Origin: Paenibacillus ihbetae
Lineage (GTDB): Bacteria; Bacillota; Bacilli; Paenibacillales; Paenibacillaceae
Reading direction: 5' to 3'
Assembly: GCF_002741055.1 (NCBI RefSeq)
Contig: NZ_CP016809.1
Location: 1,506,001 to 1,570,000, forward strand
Length of the DNA stretch: 64,000 bases
Shown here: positions 9,352-18,144 of the stretch, piece by piece
Layout: every line of letters starts with the position of its first letter
Position numbering within the stretch: position 1 is the first letter of the stretch
Translations under genes and position numbers: made by a program
Notes under the pieces: model-generated
The model's database searches: none
What the model was told of the DNA's origin: nothing
What the model saw: only the letters and a program-made list of their open reading frames with translations

Positions 9352-10284
9352 TTAATAAACTTGTTCCTTGTAGAAGAATCCAAACGACAATTCCCGCTCC
9401 GGATCTTGAACCTCTCGAATTGCATCGAGCCAATCCTCCTGAAACGCATAGCTTGACGGATCGGCTGCGTATGCATCGATTGCCTTGCGATACGTGCGGA
9501 GAACGGTCTCGTTGTAGTGGCGGGGCTTCAGCAAAGTCTCTACCTTAAAGCTGTCCACGCCTGCAGCCATCAACAGATGCAGGTCCTCAAGAATACATAT
9601 ATCTTCAGAGCTCATAATATGCGTGCCGTTCATATCCTCATAGATCGGGTATTTCTCTTCCTGCCGCTCCGCTTCAATGAGGAACAGGCCCCGCTCTTTG
9701 CCGAGGTTCCCATCCTCCACCGGTCTTCCCTGGTGAGCCATGTAACTCTTGACCAAACGGCGCTTGGAGTGGTAAATGTTCGTCATGCCATGAATCTGTA
9801 CCTGGGCTTCAATCTCAAGACGAGGCTTCATTTCAGTTACCTCATCCATGTTCAGCTCCCGGGCAAGGATGACGCGCGAGGCGCCCTTGCTTCCCCAATA
9901 ATTGGCGGTAGCGTAATTGGTTGCCGTCATTTCCGCGTTCCAATGAAGCTTGACATTAGGAGCATGCTCCTTGACTGCGGTCAACACCGATGGGTCGTTA
10001 AATTCGACAGCATCGATCCCGATCTCTCCCAGCGCCCGGATATAATCCGGCAGATCATTCAACAGCTCATTGGTCATTAAATTGTTCACGCACACATAAA
10101 TGCTGCAGCCGCGGCTGTGCGTCAGCCCGGCAGCCTCTCGGATTTCCTCTAAGGTCATGCTCCCCGGCAGCCTCATGCCGAAGCGATCCTCGCCGACGAC
10201 GACAGCGTCCGCCCCTGCATCCAGGTAAGCCCGCACATCAGCCGTCGATCCGGCTGCAGCCAGTAATTCCGGTTTGTTACTCAT
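9352..10284 (-). CDS. trhP1: U32 family tRNA hydroxylation protein, TrhP1/YrrN-like
   Basis: 310 residues. A shorter U32 family member that starts KPELLAAAGSTADVRAYLDAGADAVVVG and lacks the cysteine cluster of its partner. In B. subtilis YrrN acts with YrrO in making 5-hydroxyuridine in the anticodon wobble position. Start ATG has AGGAGG at about nine bases. It follows mltG closely (13 bases) and is followed by trhP2 (12 bases), so the three are probably one transcript. Assignment to TrhP1 rather than another U32 protein rests on gene order and length. Confidence 0.9.
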   Translation of the reverse strand: MSNKPELLAAAGSTADVRAYLDAGADAVVVGEDRFGMRLPGSMTLEEIREAAGLTHSRGCSIYVCVNNLMTNELLNDLPDYIRALGEIGIDAVEFNDPSVLTAVKEHAPNVKLHWNAEMTATNYATANYWGSKGASRVILARELNMDEVTEMKPRLEIEAQVQIHGMTNIYHSKRRLVKSYMAHQGRPVEDGNLGKERGLFLIEAERQEEKYPIYEDMNGTHIMSSEDICILEDLHLLMAAGVDSFKVETLLKPRHYNETVLRTYRKAIDAYAADPSSYAFQEDWLDAIREVQDPERELSFGFFYKEQVY

Positions 10285-10297
10285 TTTAGGATGCCTC

Positions 10298-11353
10298 CTA
10301 TTCCTGTTGTCCCATCTTCTTGCTCTTCTCGATGTTCTTCAAGTGCTCCTTATACGTCTTGGCAAACAAATGCTCCTGGGTCCCGTCCTTCTTTGTGACA
10401 TAGAACAGGTAATCGGACTTCTCGGGATTCAGCGCCGCCTTGATCGATTCCAGACTCGGGCTTGCGATCGGTCCCGGAGGAAGCCCCTTTTGGCGATACG
10501 TATTATAAGGGCTCTTGACCTCCAGATCGGCATAAAGCAGCCGCTCCTTCGGTTTATCCAGCAAATACTGCACTGTAGCGTCGATCTCCAGCTTCATGTC
10601 CTGCTCCAGGCGGTTATAGATCACGCCGGCCACAAGCGGACGCTCATGATCGACGACTACCTCGCGCTCAACCAGCGAAGCGATCGTCATCAGCTCATGG
10701 AACGTCACGCCGCGAGCCTTCAGCTGCTCCTCCCAATTCGGGATCTCTTCAAGACGCTTTTCGGTCTCCTGCAGCATGGTCTCCACGATTCCTTTGGCCG
10801 ATAAATCCTTCTTCGGGAGCTCGTACGTTGCCGGGAACAGATAGCCCTCCAAATGATGCTTCAGCTCCGGATCCTCAGGGATTTCGGCCGCCACCGGAAT
10901 GTCCCATCCGGAGGACTGGTCAGCGAGGTCCAGAATTTCTTTCTCATCGATCCCGCTTTCCTCGGATATCTTCTCCGCCATTTGGGCGACCGTGAAGCCT
11001 TCCGGAATCGTAAAGCGGACCATCTCCTCCGGCTTGACCTCGCCGTTATTCATCATGGTCAGCAGATCCTGAAAGGAAGTGCCGGGTGTCGCCTCGTAGG
11101 TGCCGGCCATTAACCGGCTCCCTTCATTCGTAAGCTTCAAATAACCTTTAAGTATTAGGGCGTTCTTAATTAATCCCTTGTCCTCCAGCAGATCGGCAAT
11201 GGATGATGTGCTCATGCCCGGCTCCACCGTAAATTCTACCGGGGCATCCGAGCTCTGAACAGGCTGAAGGCCGTTCCACACATAGAATGCAGCCCCGCCG
11301 GCAATGAGGATCAACGCCAGTGCTGCTATAGCCAATTTCTTCAATCTACTCAT
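10298..11353 (-). CDS. mltG: endolytic murein transglycosylase MltG (YrrL)
   Basis: 351 residues. One N-terminal membrane helix (about 7-27) anchors the protein with its catalytic part outside. A small LysM-like region is followed by the YceG domain. The catalytic glutamate is E229 in the SLVERE motif, and the conserved YNTYRQKGLPPGPI follows. MltG cuts nascent glycan strands and sets their length together with the elongation machinery. The gene sits in the conserved alaS-ruvX-mltG-yrrN-yrrO order. A hairpin between it and the DUF1292 genes may reduce readthrough into it. Confidence 0.96.
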   Translation of the reverse strand: MSRLKKLAIAALALILIAGGAAFYVWNGLQPVQSSDAPVEFTVEPGMSTSSIADLLEDKGLIKNALILKGYLKLTNEGSRLMAGTYEATPGTSFQDLLTMMNNGEVKPEEMVRFTIPEGFTVAQMAEKISEESGIDEKEILDLADQSSGWDIPVAAEIPEDPELKHHLEGYLFPATYELPKKDLSAKGIVETMLQETEKRLEEIPNWEEQLKARGVTFHELMTIASLVEREVVVDHERPLVAGVIYNRLEQDMKLEIDATVQYLLDKPKERLLYADLEVKSPYNTYRQKGLPPGPIASPSLESIKAALNPEKSDYLFYVTKKDGTQEHLFAKTYKEHLKNIEKSKKMGQQE

Positions 11354-11366
11354 CCCTTCACACCAA

Positions 11367-11392
11367 AAGGGGCGGACAGCTCCGCCCCTTCC
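11367..11392 (-). terminator. hairpin terminator between DUF1292 gene and mltG
   Basis: On the minus strand GGGGCGGA-GCTG-TCCGCCCC is followed by TTTT. It stands between the second DUF1292 gene (stop at 11450) and the start of mltG (11353), so it may act as a partial terminator inside the operon. Confidence 0.8.
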
Positions 11393-11449
11393 ATAAACTC
11401 ATTTGAAATCCAATCGAGAGAATCCGCGTAAGTATCGATTCAGCTGACC

Positions 11450-11761
11450 TTAATCCTCGTCTTCCTCCGGAAACGTCAGCTCATCATACAGCTCCGACAC
11501 ATTTTCCCACTCTTCATCGTCGTCAATGGTCGCCAGCTGCAGGCTGCCGTCCGGGTCCGTCACGATCCGGAGCACCTCGTACTCCTCGTCCATCCGGTCC
11601 GGCTGAACCAGAATGGCATAGCCTTGGCCATCCACTTCAAATTCGGCGGCAATATCATAGACCTCGACTTGACCCTTCTCGTCCTCAAGCTCGATGCTTT
11701 CACCGAATGCTTCCTTGAGCACCTGGGTCCACACGATATTCTCAACCGAAAAATCAGCCAT
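11450..11761 (-). CDS. DUF1292 family acidic protein (second copy)
   Basis: 103 residues, very acidic, with the DUF1292 pattern of a short beta-rich domain: residues such as YAILVQPD, EYEVLRIV and a final acidic tail EEDED. The function of this family (YrzB in B. subtilis) is unknown. Its ATG overlaps the stop codon of the preceding DUF1292 gene (TAATG), so translation is probably coupled. Sequence identity to the first copy looks low, but the layout (acidic start, hydrophobic strands, DDEEW motif) is the same. Confidence 0.85.
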   Translation of the reverse strand: MADFSVENIVWTQVLKEAFGESIELEDEKGQVEVYDIAAEFEVDGQGYAILVQPDRMDEEYEVLRIVTDPDGSLQLATIDDDEEWENVSELYDELTFPEEDED

Positions 11762-12063
11762 TACTCGTCGCTCCCATTCAGCTCATCCACGAGCGTATTG
11801 AAGGTTTCTTCGACGATCGCCCATTCCTCGTCATCCTCGATCATGAACAGCTTCAAATCATCACCGTCTTCCTCATAGCGGAAGGCGTACACTTCATCGG
11901 TCTCCTCATCGGCCGCTTCACGCGGCACGACCATCATGTATCTGGCGTCGGAGCCGTCCACCTCGAATTTCATGATGACTTCAAATTCTTCCTCATTGCC
12001 CTCGTCATCGGGAATATAAATAATTTCCGGTTCTTCTTCCATGCCAATATGCTCGTTCGCCAT
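11761..12063 (-). CDS. DUF1292 family acidic protein (YrzB-like)
   Basis: 100 residues. The motif FEVIMKFEVDGSDARYMMVVP followed by EDDEEWAIVEETF is typical of the YrzB/DUF1292 family, which is conserved next to ruvX and ireB in Firmicutes. Its role is unknown. A GAGGGTGAT site precedes ATG. It lies 12 bases after ruvX and overlaps the next DUF1292 gene by one base. B. subtilis is known for one such gene at this place; here there are two in tandem. Confidence 0.9.
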   Translation of the reverse strand: MANEHIGMEEEPEIIYIPDDEGNEEEFEVIMKFEVDGSDARYMMVVPREAADEETDEVYAFRYEEDGDDLKLFMIEDDEEWAIVEETFNTLVDELNGSDE

Positions 12064-12075
12064 TCGAAATCACCC

Positions 12076-12489
12076 TCACCTTTTAGAATCCAAGTAGTTT
12101 TGTAATATCAAACTTGCGGCCATTTTGTCCACGACCTGTTTTCGCTTTTTTCGGCTGACATCGGCTTCCAGCAATGTCCTCTCAGCGGATACTGTTGATA
12201 GCCGTTCATCCCAAAGGTGAACGGGTAAGTCTAGGGAATCCCGCAGCGTGCCTGCGAATTCCATGCAGATTTCACCCCGGGGACCGATCGTGCCGTTCAT
12301 ATTTTTAGGAAGGCCGACCACGATCTCACCAACCTCATGCTCTTTTACAAGCTCGGCGATTCGGTTCAGCTCGCTTCCGTCCCGGCGGCGTTCGATGACT
12401 TCGAGCCCTTGGGCCGTCCACCCAAATACGTCGCTTAGGGCAATCCCGATTCTGCGATCCCCGTAATCCAATCCCATGATTCTATGCAT
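12076..12489 (-). CDS. ruvX: RuvX/YqgF family putative Holliday junction resolvase (YrrK)
   Basis: 137 residues, an RNase H-like fold. The start RIMGLDYGDRRIGIALSD contains the first catalytic Asp, GEIVVGLPKNMNGT the beta-4 region, and DERLSTVSAERTL the second acidic site; VDKMAASLILQNYLD closes the domain. The family is proposed to act in recombination and in 16S rRNA processing. It follows ireB by 11 bases with an AGGAG site, which is the standard Firmicute arrangement. Confidence 0.95.
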   Translation of the reverse strand: MHRIMGLDYGDRRIGIALSDVFGWTAQGLEVIERRRDGSELNRIAELVKEHEVGEIVVGLPKNMNGTIGPRGEICMEFAGTLRDSLDLPVHLWDERLSTVSAERTLLEADVSRKKRKQVVDKMAASLILQNYLDSKR

Positions 12490-12500
12490 TCCCTATACTC

Positions 12501-12761
12501 CTAACGGTGACTGGCTAAGTAGAACCGGACCAGTTCTTCAATCAATTCATCTCGCTCTTTCTTCCGGATCAAACTTCTGGCATTGTTGTGCCGAGGTATA
12601 TAAGCAGGGTCCCCGGACAAAAGATATCCCACGATCTGGTTAATCGGATTGTACTCCTTCTCGACCAACGAGTCGTATACCGAAAGTAAAATGTCCTGAG
12701 CGGAAACCTCCTTCTCATCACCTTTTACATTGAACTTGACTGTCTTATCCATGGAGTCCAT
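12501..12761 (-). CDS. ireB: IreB family regulatory phosphoprotein (YrzL, UPF0297)
   Basis: 86 residues from the start [10 protein letters not shown], which is preceded by GAGGTG; an upstream in-frame ATG at 12785 would add eight residues without a better site. The conserved segment [35 protein letters not shown] is characteristic of the family. In Enterococcus the protein is phosphorylated by a PASTA kinase and affects cephalosporin resistance; whether that holds here is not known. It is the first gene after alaS and leads the ruvX-DUF1292 group. Confidence 0.93.
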   Translation of the reverse strand: MDSMDKTVKFNVKGDEKEVSAQDILLSVYDSLVEKEYNPINQIVGYLLSGDPAYIPRHNNARSLIRKKERDELIEELVRFYLASHR

Positions 12762-12911
12762 GTGTGACACACCTCGCTTCTTCAAAGAACATGCAAACCA
12801 TGCCTCGTCGAAAATTTACCAGCTTGATCTTGTTATATCATACCATACTCCGTCGTCACTACGGAAATCCAAAGCGAAATATTTAGAGGGGGCTCCAAAA
12901 AATTCAGGATA

Positions 12912-12945
12912 GTGTACAGCGAATGCGTTCCCGTCTGCTGTACAC
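12912..12945 (-). terminator. inverted repeat after alaS, possible terminator
   Basis: A perfect 9-bp inverted repeat (GTGTACAGC and GCTGTACAC, 16-base loop) lies 18 bases after the alaS stop. On the minus strand a run of T follows eight bases later, so termination is possible but not a textbook case. It could also be a protein-binding palindrome. Confidence 0.45.
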
Positions 12946-12962
12946 CACTGAAGGACAACGCA

Positions 12963-15590
12963 TTAAACGCCTTGGGCGACGAGCTCCTCAGCCCGCTGGA
13001 GAGCCTGGGCCATCTTGGATGCATCCTTGCCGCCGGCCTGGGCCATATCCGGACGGCCGCCTCCGCCTCCTCCGCAGACCGAAGCCACTTCCTTCACCAG
13101 CTTGCCTGCATGATAGCCCTGCTTCACCAGATCCTGCGGCACGGCTACGACGAAGTTCACTTTCTCGCCTGCTTTGGATCCGAGCACGATGATCGCATTC
13201 GGCAGCTTGCCCTTCAGCTCATCCGCAATGCTGCGAAGCCCGTCCATACCGCCTGCCTGGACCTCAGCCGCCAGCAGCTGGACCTCGCCGACTTGCTTCA
13301 CTTTATCCGTCAGCTGACTGGCCTCGATCGCTCCCAGCTTGCCTTGCAGCGATTCATTCTCGCGGGCCAGCTCCTTCAGCTGTTGGTTCAGCCCCTCGAT
13401 CCGCTTCGGCACGTCAGCGATGTTGCTCTTCAAGAGGCTGGAAGCCTGCTTGAGGAGATCCAGCTGACCTTCCAGATACTCATAGGCGTGACGCCCGGTC
13501 ACCGCTTCGATCCGCCGCACGCCGGAGCCGATGCCGCTCTCTCCGAGCAGCTTGAAGATGCCGATTCGGGACGTATTGTCCACATGGCATCCGCCGCACA
13601 GCTCGATGCTGTAGTCGCCGACTTGGACGACGCGGACGATATCCCCGTATTTTTCCCCGAACAGCGCCATCGCTCCCATAGCCTTCGCTTCGTCAATCGG
13701 CTTGAGGTCGATGACGACCGGGATGCTCTTCCACACTTGCTCATTGACGCGGCGCTCGATTTCGGCCAGCTCCTCCGGGGTGATGCTGCCGAAATGCGAG
13801 AAGTCAAAGCGCAGCCGCTGCGGCTCGACGAGAGAGCCCGCCTGGTTGACATGCTCCCCAAGCACTTCTTTCAGCGCTTTATGCAGCAAGTGGGTTGCCG
13901 TATGGTTCTTCACGATGTCATTTCGAAGGCTGGCATCCACCTTGGCGGCTACGATGTCACCTACCTTAAGCTCACCTGCCTCCACGGTAACAAGATGCAC
14001 ATGCTGTCCGTGAGGGGCCTTGAACAAGCCTTCTACTCTAGCGCGTACCGTATCGCCTTCAAGCACGCCTTGGTCGCTGACCTGGCCGCCGCTTTCGGCG
14101 TAGAACGGCGTTGCATCCAGAATGACCTGGGCGGACTGTCCTTCGCCGATTCCATCGGCGAATTGATCCTCCGCAATGATGGCCAGCACCTTCGCATCGC
14201 GAACGGTGTCATTATATCCAACAAATTCACTTTTAACCGTATAATCGGATAGAACCCCGCCTTGAACCTTCATGCTTTCCGTTTCGTGGCGGGCTTTGCG
14301 CGCACGCTCGCGCTGTTCCTTCATCGCCTCGTCGAAGCCCTCGCGATCGACGCTCAGCCCGTGCTCGGCGGCATAATCCTCCGTCAAATCGAACGGGAAG
14401 CCGTAGGTATCGTACAGCTTGAACGCATCGGCCCCGCTAATGACCGACTGGCCTTGCTTCTTCGCTTCCGCGCTCATCTCTGCCAGAATCGCCAGCCCGT
14501 CGGAGAGCGTCTTGTGGAACTGCTCTTCTTCCGTCGCGATGACCTTCTCAATGAACGCCTGCTTCTCCACAACCTCCGGATAGTAGGCACCCATAATGTC
14601 GCCGACCGTGCCGGTCAATGTGAACATGAACGGCTTGTCGAGACCGAGCACCTTCCCGTATCGAACCGCACGGCGGAGCAGACGGCGGATGACATAGCCT
14701 CGTCCTTCATTGGAAGGCAGCACGCCATCGGCAACGGCAAAGGCGACGGTACGGATATGGTCCGCAATGACCTTGAGCGCCACGTCGTATTCCGCCTTCT
14801 CCTTGTATTTCACACCGGCAAGCTCAGCAGTCTTTTGAATGATCGGCTGGAACAGGTCGGTATCGAAGTTGGAATCGACATCTTGCAGAATGGAGGCAAA
14901 GCGCTCAAGCCCTGCACCCGTATCGATGTTCTTGTTCGGAAGCGGCGTATAGCTGCCGTCCTTGTTATGGTTGAACTGCGAGAACACGAGGTTCCATACC
15001 TCGAGCCAGCGCTCGTTCTCGCCGCCCGGGAACAGCTCTTCCTCCGGCGTCCCGTGGCCATATTCCTCCCCGCGGTCGTAGAAGATCTCGGTACATGGTC
15101 CGCACGGCCCCTCCCCGATATCCCAGAAGTTGTCCTGCAGCTTGATAATCCGGCTCTCGGGCAGGCCGATCTTCTCGTTCCACAGCTTGAAGGCTTCCTC
15201 GTCCTCCGGATATACCGTGACGGACAGGCGCTCCGGATCGAATCCGATCCACTTCTTATCGGTCAGAAACTCCCATGCCCAGGTAATGACCTCTTCCTTG
15301 AAATAGTCCCCGATGGAGAAGTTGCCGAGCATTTCGAAGAACGTGTGGTGACGGCGCGTCTTGCCGACATTCTCGATGTCGTTGGTGCGAATGCACTTCT
15401 GCGAGTTGGCGATTCTCGGATTGTCCGGGATCACCCGGCCGTCAAAGTACGGCTTCAGCGGCGCCATGCCTGCATTAATCCACAGCAGCGACGGGTCGTT
15501 GTGCGGGACAAGCGAAGCGCTTGGCTCAATATGATGGCCTTTCTCGGCGAAAAACGCCAGCCATTTGGATCGAATTTCACTTGCTTTCAT
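12963..15590 (-). CDS. alaS: alanyl-tRNA synthetase
   Basis: 875 residues from the start [14 protein letters not shown], the normal size. The order is class II catalytic domain ([27 protein letters not shown]), tRNA recognition domain, editing domain with zinc-type motif [11 protein letters not shown] and CGGCHVDNT, and C-Ala domain with [15 protein letters not shown] near the end. It charges tRNA-Ala and hydrolyses mischarged Ser- or Gly-tRNA-Ala. A GGAGG site lies nine bases before this ATG; the adjacent ATG at 15593 is equally possible. The open frame continues upstream through the leader RNA, but that part is not coding. Expression is controlled by the T-box leader upstream. Confidence 0.98.
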   Translation of the reverse strand: MKASEIRSKWLAFFAEKGHHIEPSASLVPHNDPSLLWINAGMAPLKPYFDGRVIPDNPRIANSQKCIRTNDIENVGKTRRHHTFFEMLGNFSIGDYFKEEVITWAWEFLTDKKWIGFDPERLSVTVYPEDEEAFKLWNEKIGLPESRIIKLQDNFWDIGEGPCGPCTEIFYDRGEEYGHGTPEEELFPGGENERWLEVWNLVFSQFNHNKDGSYTPLPNKNIDTGAGLERFASILQDVDSNFDTDLFQPIIQKTAELAGVKYKEKAEYDVALKVIADHIRTVAFAVADGVLPSNEGRGYVIRRLLRRAVRYGKVLGLDKPFMFTLTGTVGDIMGAYYPEVVEKQAFIEKVIATEEEQFHKTLSDGLAILAEMSAEAKKQGQSVISGADAFKLYDTYGFPFDLTEDYAAEHGLSVDREGFDEAMKEQRERARKARHETESMKVQGGVLSDYTVKSEFVGYNDTVRDAKVLAIIAEDQFADGIGEGQSAQVILDATPFYAESGGQVSDQGVLEGDTVRARVEGLFKAPHGQHVHLVTVEAGELKVGDIVAAKVDASLRNDIVKNHTATHLLHKALKEVLGEHVNQAGSLVEPQRLRFDFSHFGSITPEELAEIERRVNEQVWKSIPVVIDLKPIDEAKAMGAMALFGEKYGDIVRVVQVGDYSIELCGGCHVDNTSRIGIFKLLGESGIGSGVRRIEAVTGRHAYEYLEGQLDLLKQASSLLKSNIADVPKRIEGLNQQLKELARENESLQGKLGAIEASQLTDKVKQVGEVQLLAAEVQAGGMDGLRSIADELKGKLPNAIIVLGSKAGEKVNFVVAVPQDLVKQGYHAGKLVKEVASVCGGGGGGRPDMAQAGGKDASKMAQALQRAEELVAQGV

Positions 15591-15639
15591 CATTAGCATC
15601 CTCCAGTCATAATATAACGCCCGGGCCAATATAACCCGA

Positions 15640-15950
15640 ACACAAAAAACGCCCCTGAAATAGTTCAGGGACGATGTTCTCGCGGTACCACCCTGGTTAT
15701 CGTGCATCAATCCATCCGGTCGTTGACCGGAAAGCGCATGCGACGATCGCCTCGTTGCAGCTGGATAACGGCAGCCACCCGGTGAATTTTGTTCACACTC
15801 AAAAATTAGCATTTCAGCTTGGACGCTTCCAGGTTCTCGCAGCCATTCGTCTCGGATCGCATCGATCCGCCGAAAGGAACCTGTTCTCTGGGCAAGGTGC
15901 ACACAGCCTACTGGGATTTTCTCATCGATTTGGACACGTATTCGTTTAAT
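15640..15950 (-). promoter_or_regulatory. T-box riboswitch leader of alaS
   Basis: A leader of about 300 bases on the minus strand. The T-box sequence AGGGTGGTACCGCGAG is at about 15679-15696. It is followed by a terminator hairpin (CGTCCCTGAA pairing with TTCAGGGGCG) and a T-run at about 15644-15675. Upstream is an AGAGA-type bulge and a stem (CAGGTTC with GAACCTG), as in Stem I. Uncharged tRNA-Ala would stabilise the antiterminator and let alaS be transcribed. I did not fix the specifier triplet with certainty. Confidence 0.93.
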
Positions 15951-15956
15951 ATTTCA

Positions 15957-15986
15957 AGTATATCCACGAAAACGGCATATTGTCAA
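15957..15986 (-). promoter_or_regulatory. sigma-A type promoter of alaS
   Basis: On the minus strand TTGACA (15986-15981), an 18-base spacer, then TATACT (15962-15957). Transcription would begin near 15950, exactly where the T-box leader should start. Confidence 0.8.
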
Positions 15987-16020
15987 TCCGTCCCCCCGTT
16001 CGTCAACGCCTGCCCGGCTG

Positions 16021-17088
16021 TCAGCCCGATTTCCGCCTTACATAATAAGCGAACACATGCTGCAAGAGGACCTTGAGCACCGCAAAGACAGGTACGGCGA
16101 GGATCAGGCCGACAGTGCCCGCGATCTGGCCTCCGACAAGCAGGGCAAATATGATAAGAAGCGGATGCATATGCAGCTTTTTGCCGACCACCTGCGGTGA
16201 GATCACATTGCTTTCGAGCGTCTGGCACACCATATTGACGAGCGCGACCATCAGCACCATTTTCCACGAGAGGGTCGAAGCCATAACAAGCGCCGGAGCA
16301 GCGCCCAGAAAAGGCCCCAAATACGGAATGATGTTGAACACGGCCACGATGCTGGCAAGCAGCAGCGCGTAAGGCATGCCTACGATCATATACCCGATGT
16401 AAGCAAGAATGCCGATAATGAGGCATACGAGAAACTGCCCCCGGACATAGTTGCCAAGGGCACTGTCAATGTCCTTAAGCAGGATAACGATCGACTTGCG
16501 GTGGCTTCGGGGCAGATAGGATACGGCCGTCCGCTGGAACACCTCGAAATCTTTTAATATGTAAAAAATGAGGAACGGCACGATCATCACATTGAACAAA
16601 ATGTTAATCGCGTTGCCGATATTGTCCATAAAGTCCGAGATGCCTCCGGCCAGCCTCGATTCGATGGTCAGAAACCAGCTGTTCACCCCGGTCCGTACGC
16701 CCGGCGGCAGCAGCCGGCTGTCCAGGCTGGTCATCAGGGACTGAGCGTTCATCGTCAATTCGGGCAGATGCTCGTTTAATTCCTCCAGCTGGCGGATCAG
16801 CATCGGGATCAAATTGATGAGGATGACGGCAAGTGCGGTCAAGAACACCGCATAGATGAGAAGGACCGCTGCGCTTCGCGGGACCTTGCGGTCGGACAGC
16901 ATGCATACAATCGGATTCAGGACATAGGATATGATCATGGCTATCAGAAACGGAGCAAGCACCGCTTTGACAAAACGATAGACATCGAGAAACAAAGGCC
17001 TAAGAAGCCATACAAAATAAAGGGTAATCAGTCCAAGCAGCAGCCATATTAAAAAGCGAAACCACTTGCTCTCGGTCAGCTGTTCCAC
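16021..17088 (-). CDS. yrrI: AI-2E family transporter (YrrI-like)
   Basis: 355 residues from a GTG start with AAGGAGAG upstream; the open frame runs 16 codons further without a ribosome binding site. Hydrophobic helices lie at about 12-60, 145-170 and 205-330, and the segments SYVLNPIVCMLSDRKVPRSAA and ISPQVVGKKLHMHPL match the AI-2E/DUF20 permease family. Substrate is unknown. Its place directly upstream of the alaS leader is the same as yrrI in B. subtilis. It is a distant paralogue of the permease at 2216-3436. Confidence 0.9.
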   Translation of the reverse strand: MEQLTESKWFRFLIWLLLGLITLYFVWLLRPLFLDVYRFVKAVLAPFLIAMIISYVLNPIVCMLSDRKVPRSAAVLLIYAVFLTALAVILINLIPMLIRQLEELNEHLPELTMNAQSLMTSLDSRLLPPGVRTGVNSWFLTIESRLAGGISDFMDNIGNAINILFNVMIVPFLIFYILKDFEVFQRTAVSYLPRSHRKSIVILLKDIDSALGNYVRGQFLVCLIIGILAYIGYMIVGMPYALLLASIVAVFNIIPYLGPFLGAAPALVMASTLSWKMVLMVALVNMVCQTLESNVISPQVVGKKLHMHPLLIIFALLVGGQIAGTVGLILAVPVFAVLKVLLQHVFAYYVRRKSG

Positions 17089-17177
17089 AGAGCACTCTCC
17101 TTTACCGCAAAAGCTTACCCTGTAGTATATGTCCAAGCTTCCGGATTTAATCTAACCTTCCGTTTTCGCCCCGATTA

Positions 17178-17237
17178 TAGAAAAAGGACCTCCCTCGCGG
17201 AGGATCTCCATGGATCCGGCGGGAAAGTCCTATTCTA
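17178..17237 (-). terminator. terminator after the zinc-ribbon gene
   Basis: On the minus strand AGGAC and GTCCT close a long imperfect stem (CTTTCCCGCCGG with CCGCGAGGGAGG), followed by TTTTT. It separates the zinc-ribbon/yrrD/iscS side from yrrI. Confidence 0.75.
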
Positions 17238-17258
17238 TGATAATTATGTACGCGCTCT

Positions 17259-17468
17259 TTAGGAAGAGGCGTGCAGATGCGGGAATTCCGGCTGCATTTC
17301 ATCGCCAAAGAATAAATCATCCAGCGAGCTGAGCGTGCCGTCCTCCTCAACCTGGTAAACGGACATCTTCTCCCCGTTCACCGTTAATTCAATAAAGCAT
17401 CCCCAGCAGTAAAACTGGTGGGAGCCGATTTTTCCAATATCTTTGGAACTGCAGTTTGGACATTTCAT
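17259..17468 (-). CDS. small zinc-ribbon-like protein
   Basis: 69 residues. The N-terminus MKCPNCSSKDIGKIGSHQFY followed by CWGC gives two CxxC pairs 15-20 residues apart, as in a rubredoxin-like zinc ribbon. The rest is short, acidic and ends in His and Ser. It begins 11 bases after the yrrD stop with an AGTAGG site, so both are probably co-transcribed. I do not know a function; similar small zinc proteins often bind nucleic acid or a protein partner. Confidence 0.8.
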   Translation of the reverse strand: MKCPNCSSKDIGKIGSHQFYCWGCFIELTVNGEKMSVYQVEEDGTLSSLDDLFFGDEMQPEFPHLHASS

Positions 17469-17479
17469 CCTACTTCACC

Positions 17480-18001
17480 CTATCCGTTCACAGAATTAAT
17501 GGCTTTTTCCAGACGCTGTTCGCTCATCGGGGGGACCATTACGGCATGTTCACCGACAGCCATTTCCGCTGTGCAAGGCAGCCATTTGCGGCCTTCGATC
17601 AAATCCGATACAAAACCGTCGGATATTTCCAATCCTAATATTGTATTGCCCTGTTCCTGCTCAAAATAAACATCCGAAACACGGCCGAGCAGAACTCCGT
17701 CCTCCGTCAGGACCTGCATTTCTTTCAATTTACGCTTGCCTGTAAGGTAAGTTAAGCCGATTTCGGCCGTCCCTACCTTCCGTACAGCCTCTTGACTCCG
17801 GATCATGACGGCATCTTCTCCATAGGCTACGATATCTTCCCATGCAACGCTTTTCACATGTGTGGAGAACAAAGCCCTGCCTTCAAGTTCCAATCCGGTA
17901 ATCAGCCAGTTATCATCTAGTATAAAATCGTGGATTTTTCCGATTTCTTTACCGTTTTCCACGTCGAATACAGCCAGTCCGATCATTTCCTGAAGCTTCA
18001 T
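17480..18001 (-). CDS. yrrD: PRC-barrel domain protein, YrrD-like
   Basis: About 173 residues from the ATG at 18001, close to the size expected for YrrD. Two PRC-barrel repeats are visible: MIGLAVFDVENGKEIGKIHDF (first) and VLTEDGVLLGRVSDVYFEQEQG (second). PRC barrels mediate RNA or protein contacts, as in RimM; the role of YrrD is unknown. The upstream in-frame ATG at 18106 would add 35 residues with no domain similarity. The strongest AGGAGG lies 15 bases before the chosen ATG, a long spacing, so the start is uncertain. It is downstream of iscS, as in B. subtilis where yrrD is in the same region. Confidence 0.85.
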   Translation of the reverse strand: MKLQEMIGLAVFDVENGKEIGKIHDFILDDNWLITGLELEGRALFSTHVKSVAWEDIVAYGEDAVMIRSQEAVRKVGTAEIGLTYLTGKRKLKEMQVLTEDGVLLGRVSDVYFEQEQGNTILGLEISDGFVSDLIEGRKWLPCTAEMAVGEHAVMVPPMSEQRLEKAINSVNG

Positions 18002-18144
18002 AGCTAAGATGGATACCTCCTCATCCTCCGCTTGGTTTGAAACCGGCAATCCAGCATGGCATGCAGCCAGACCCTCGGCTTCTAAGGATGAAATGGATGA
18101 ACGCATACCCCCTTTATTAGCGAAAAAGAGAAATCCCTCAACAT

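Noticed and set aside
12912..14252. 446-codon open frame on the plus strand
   Set aside because: It lies opposite alaS, which is certain. The translation is rich in His, Leu and Arg as expected of an antisense frame in GC-rich DNA.
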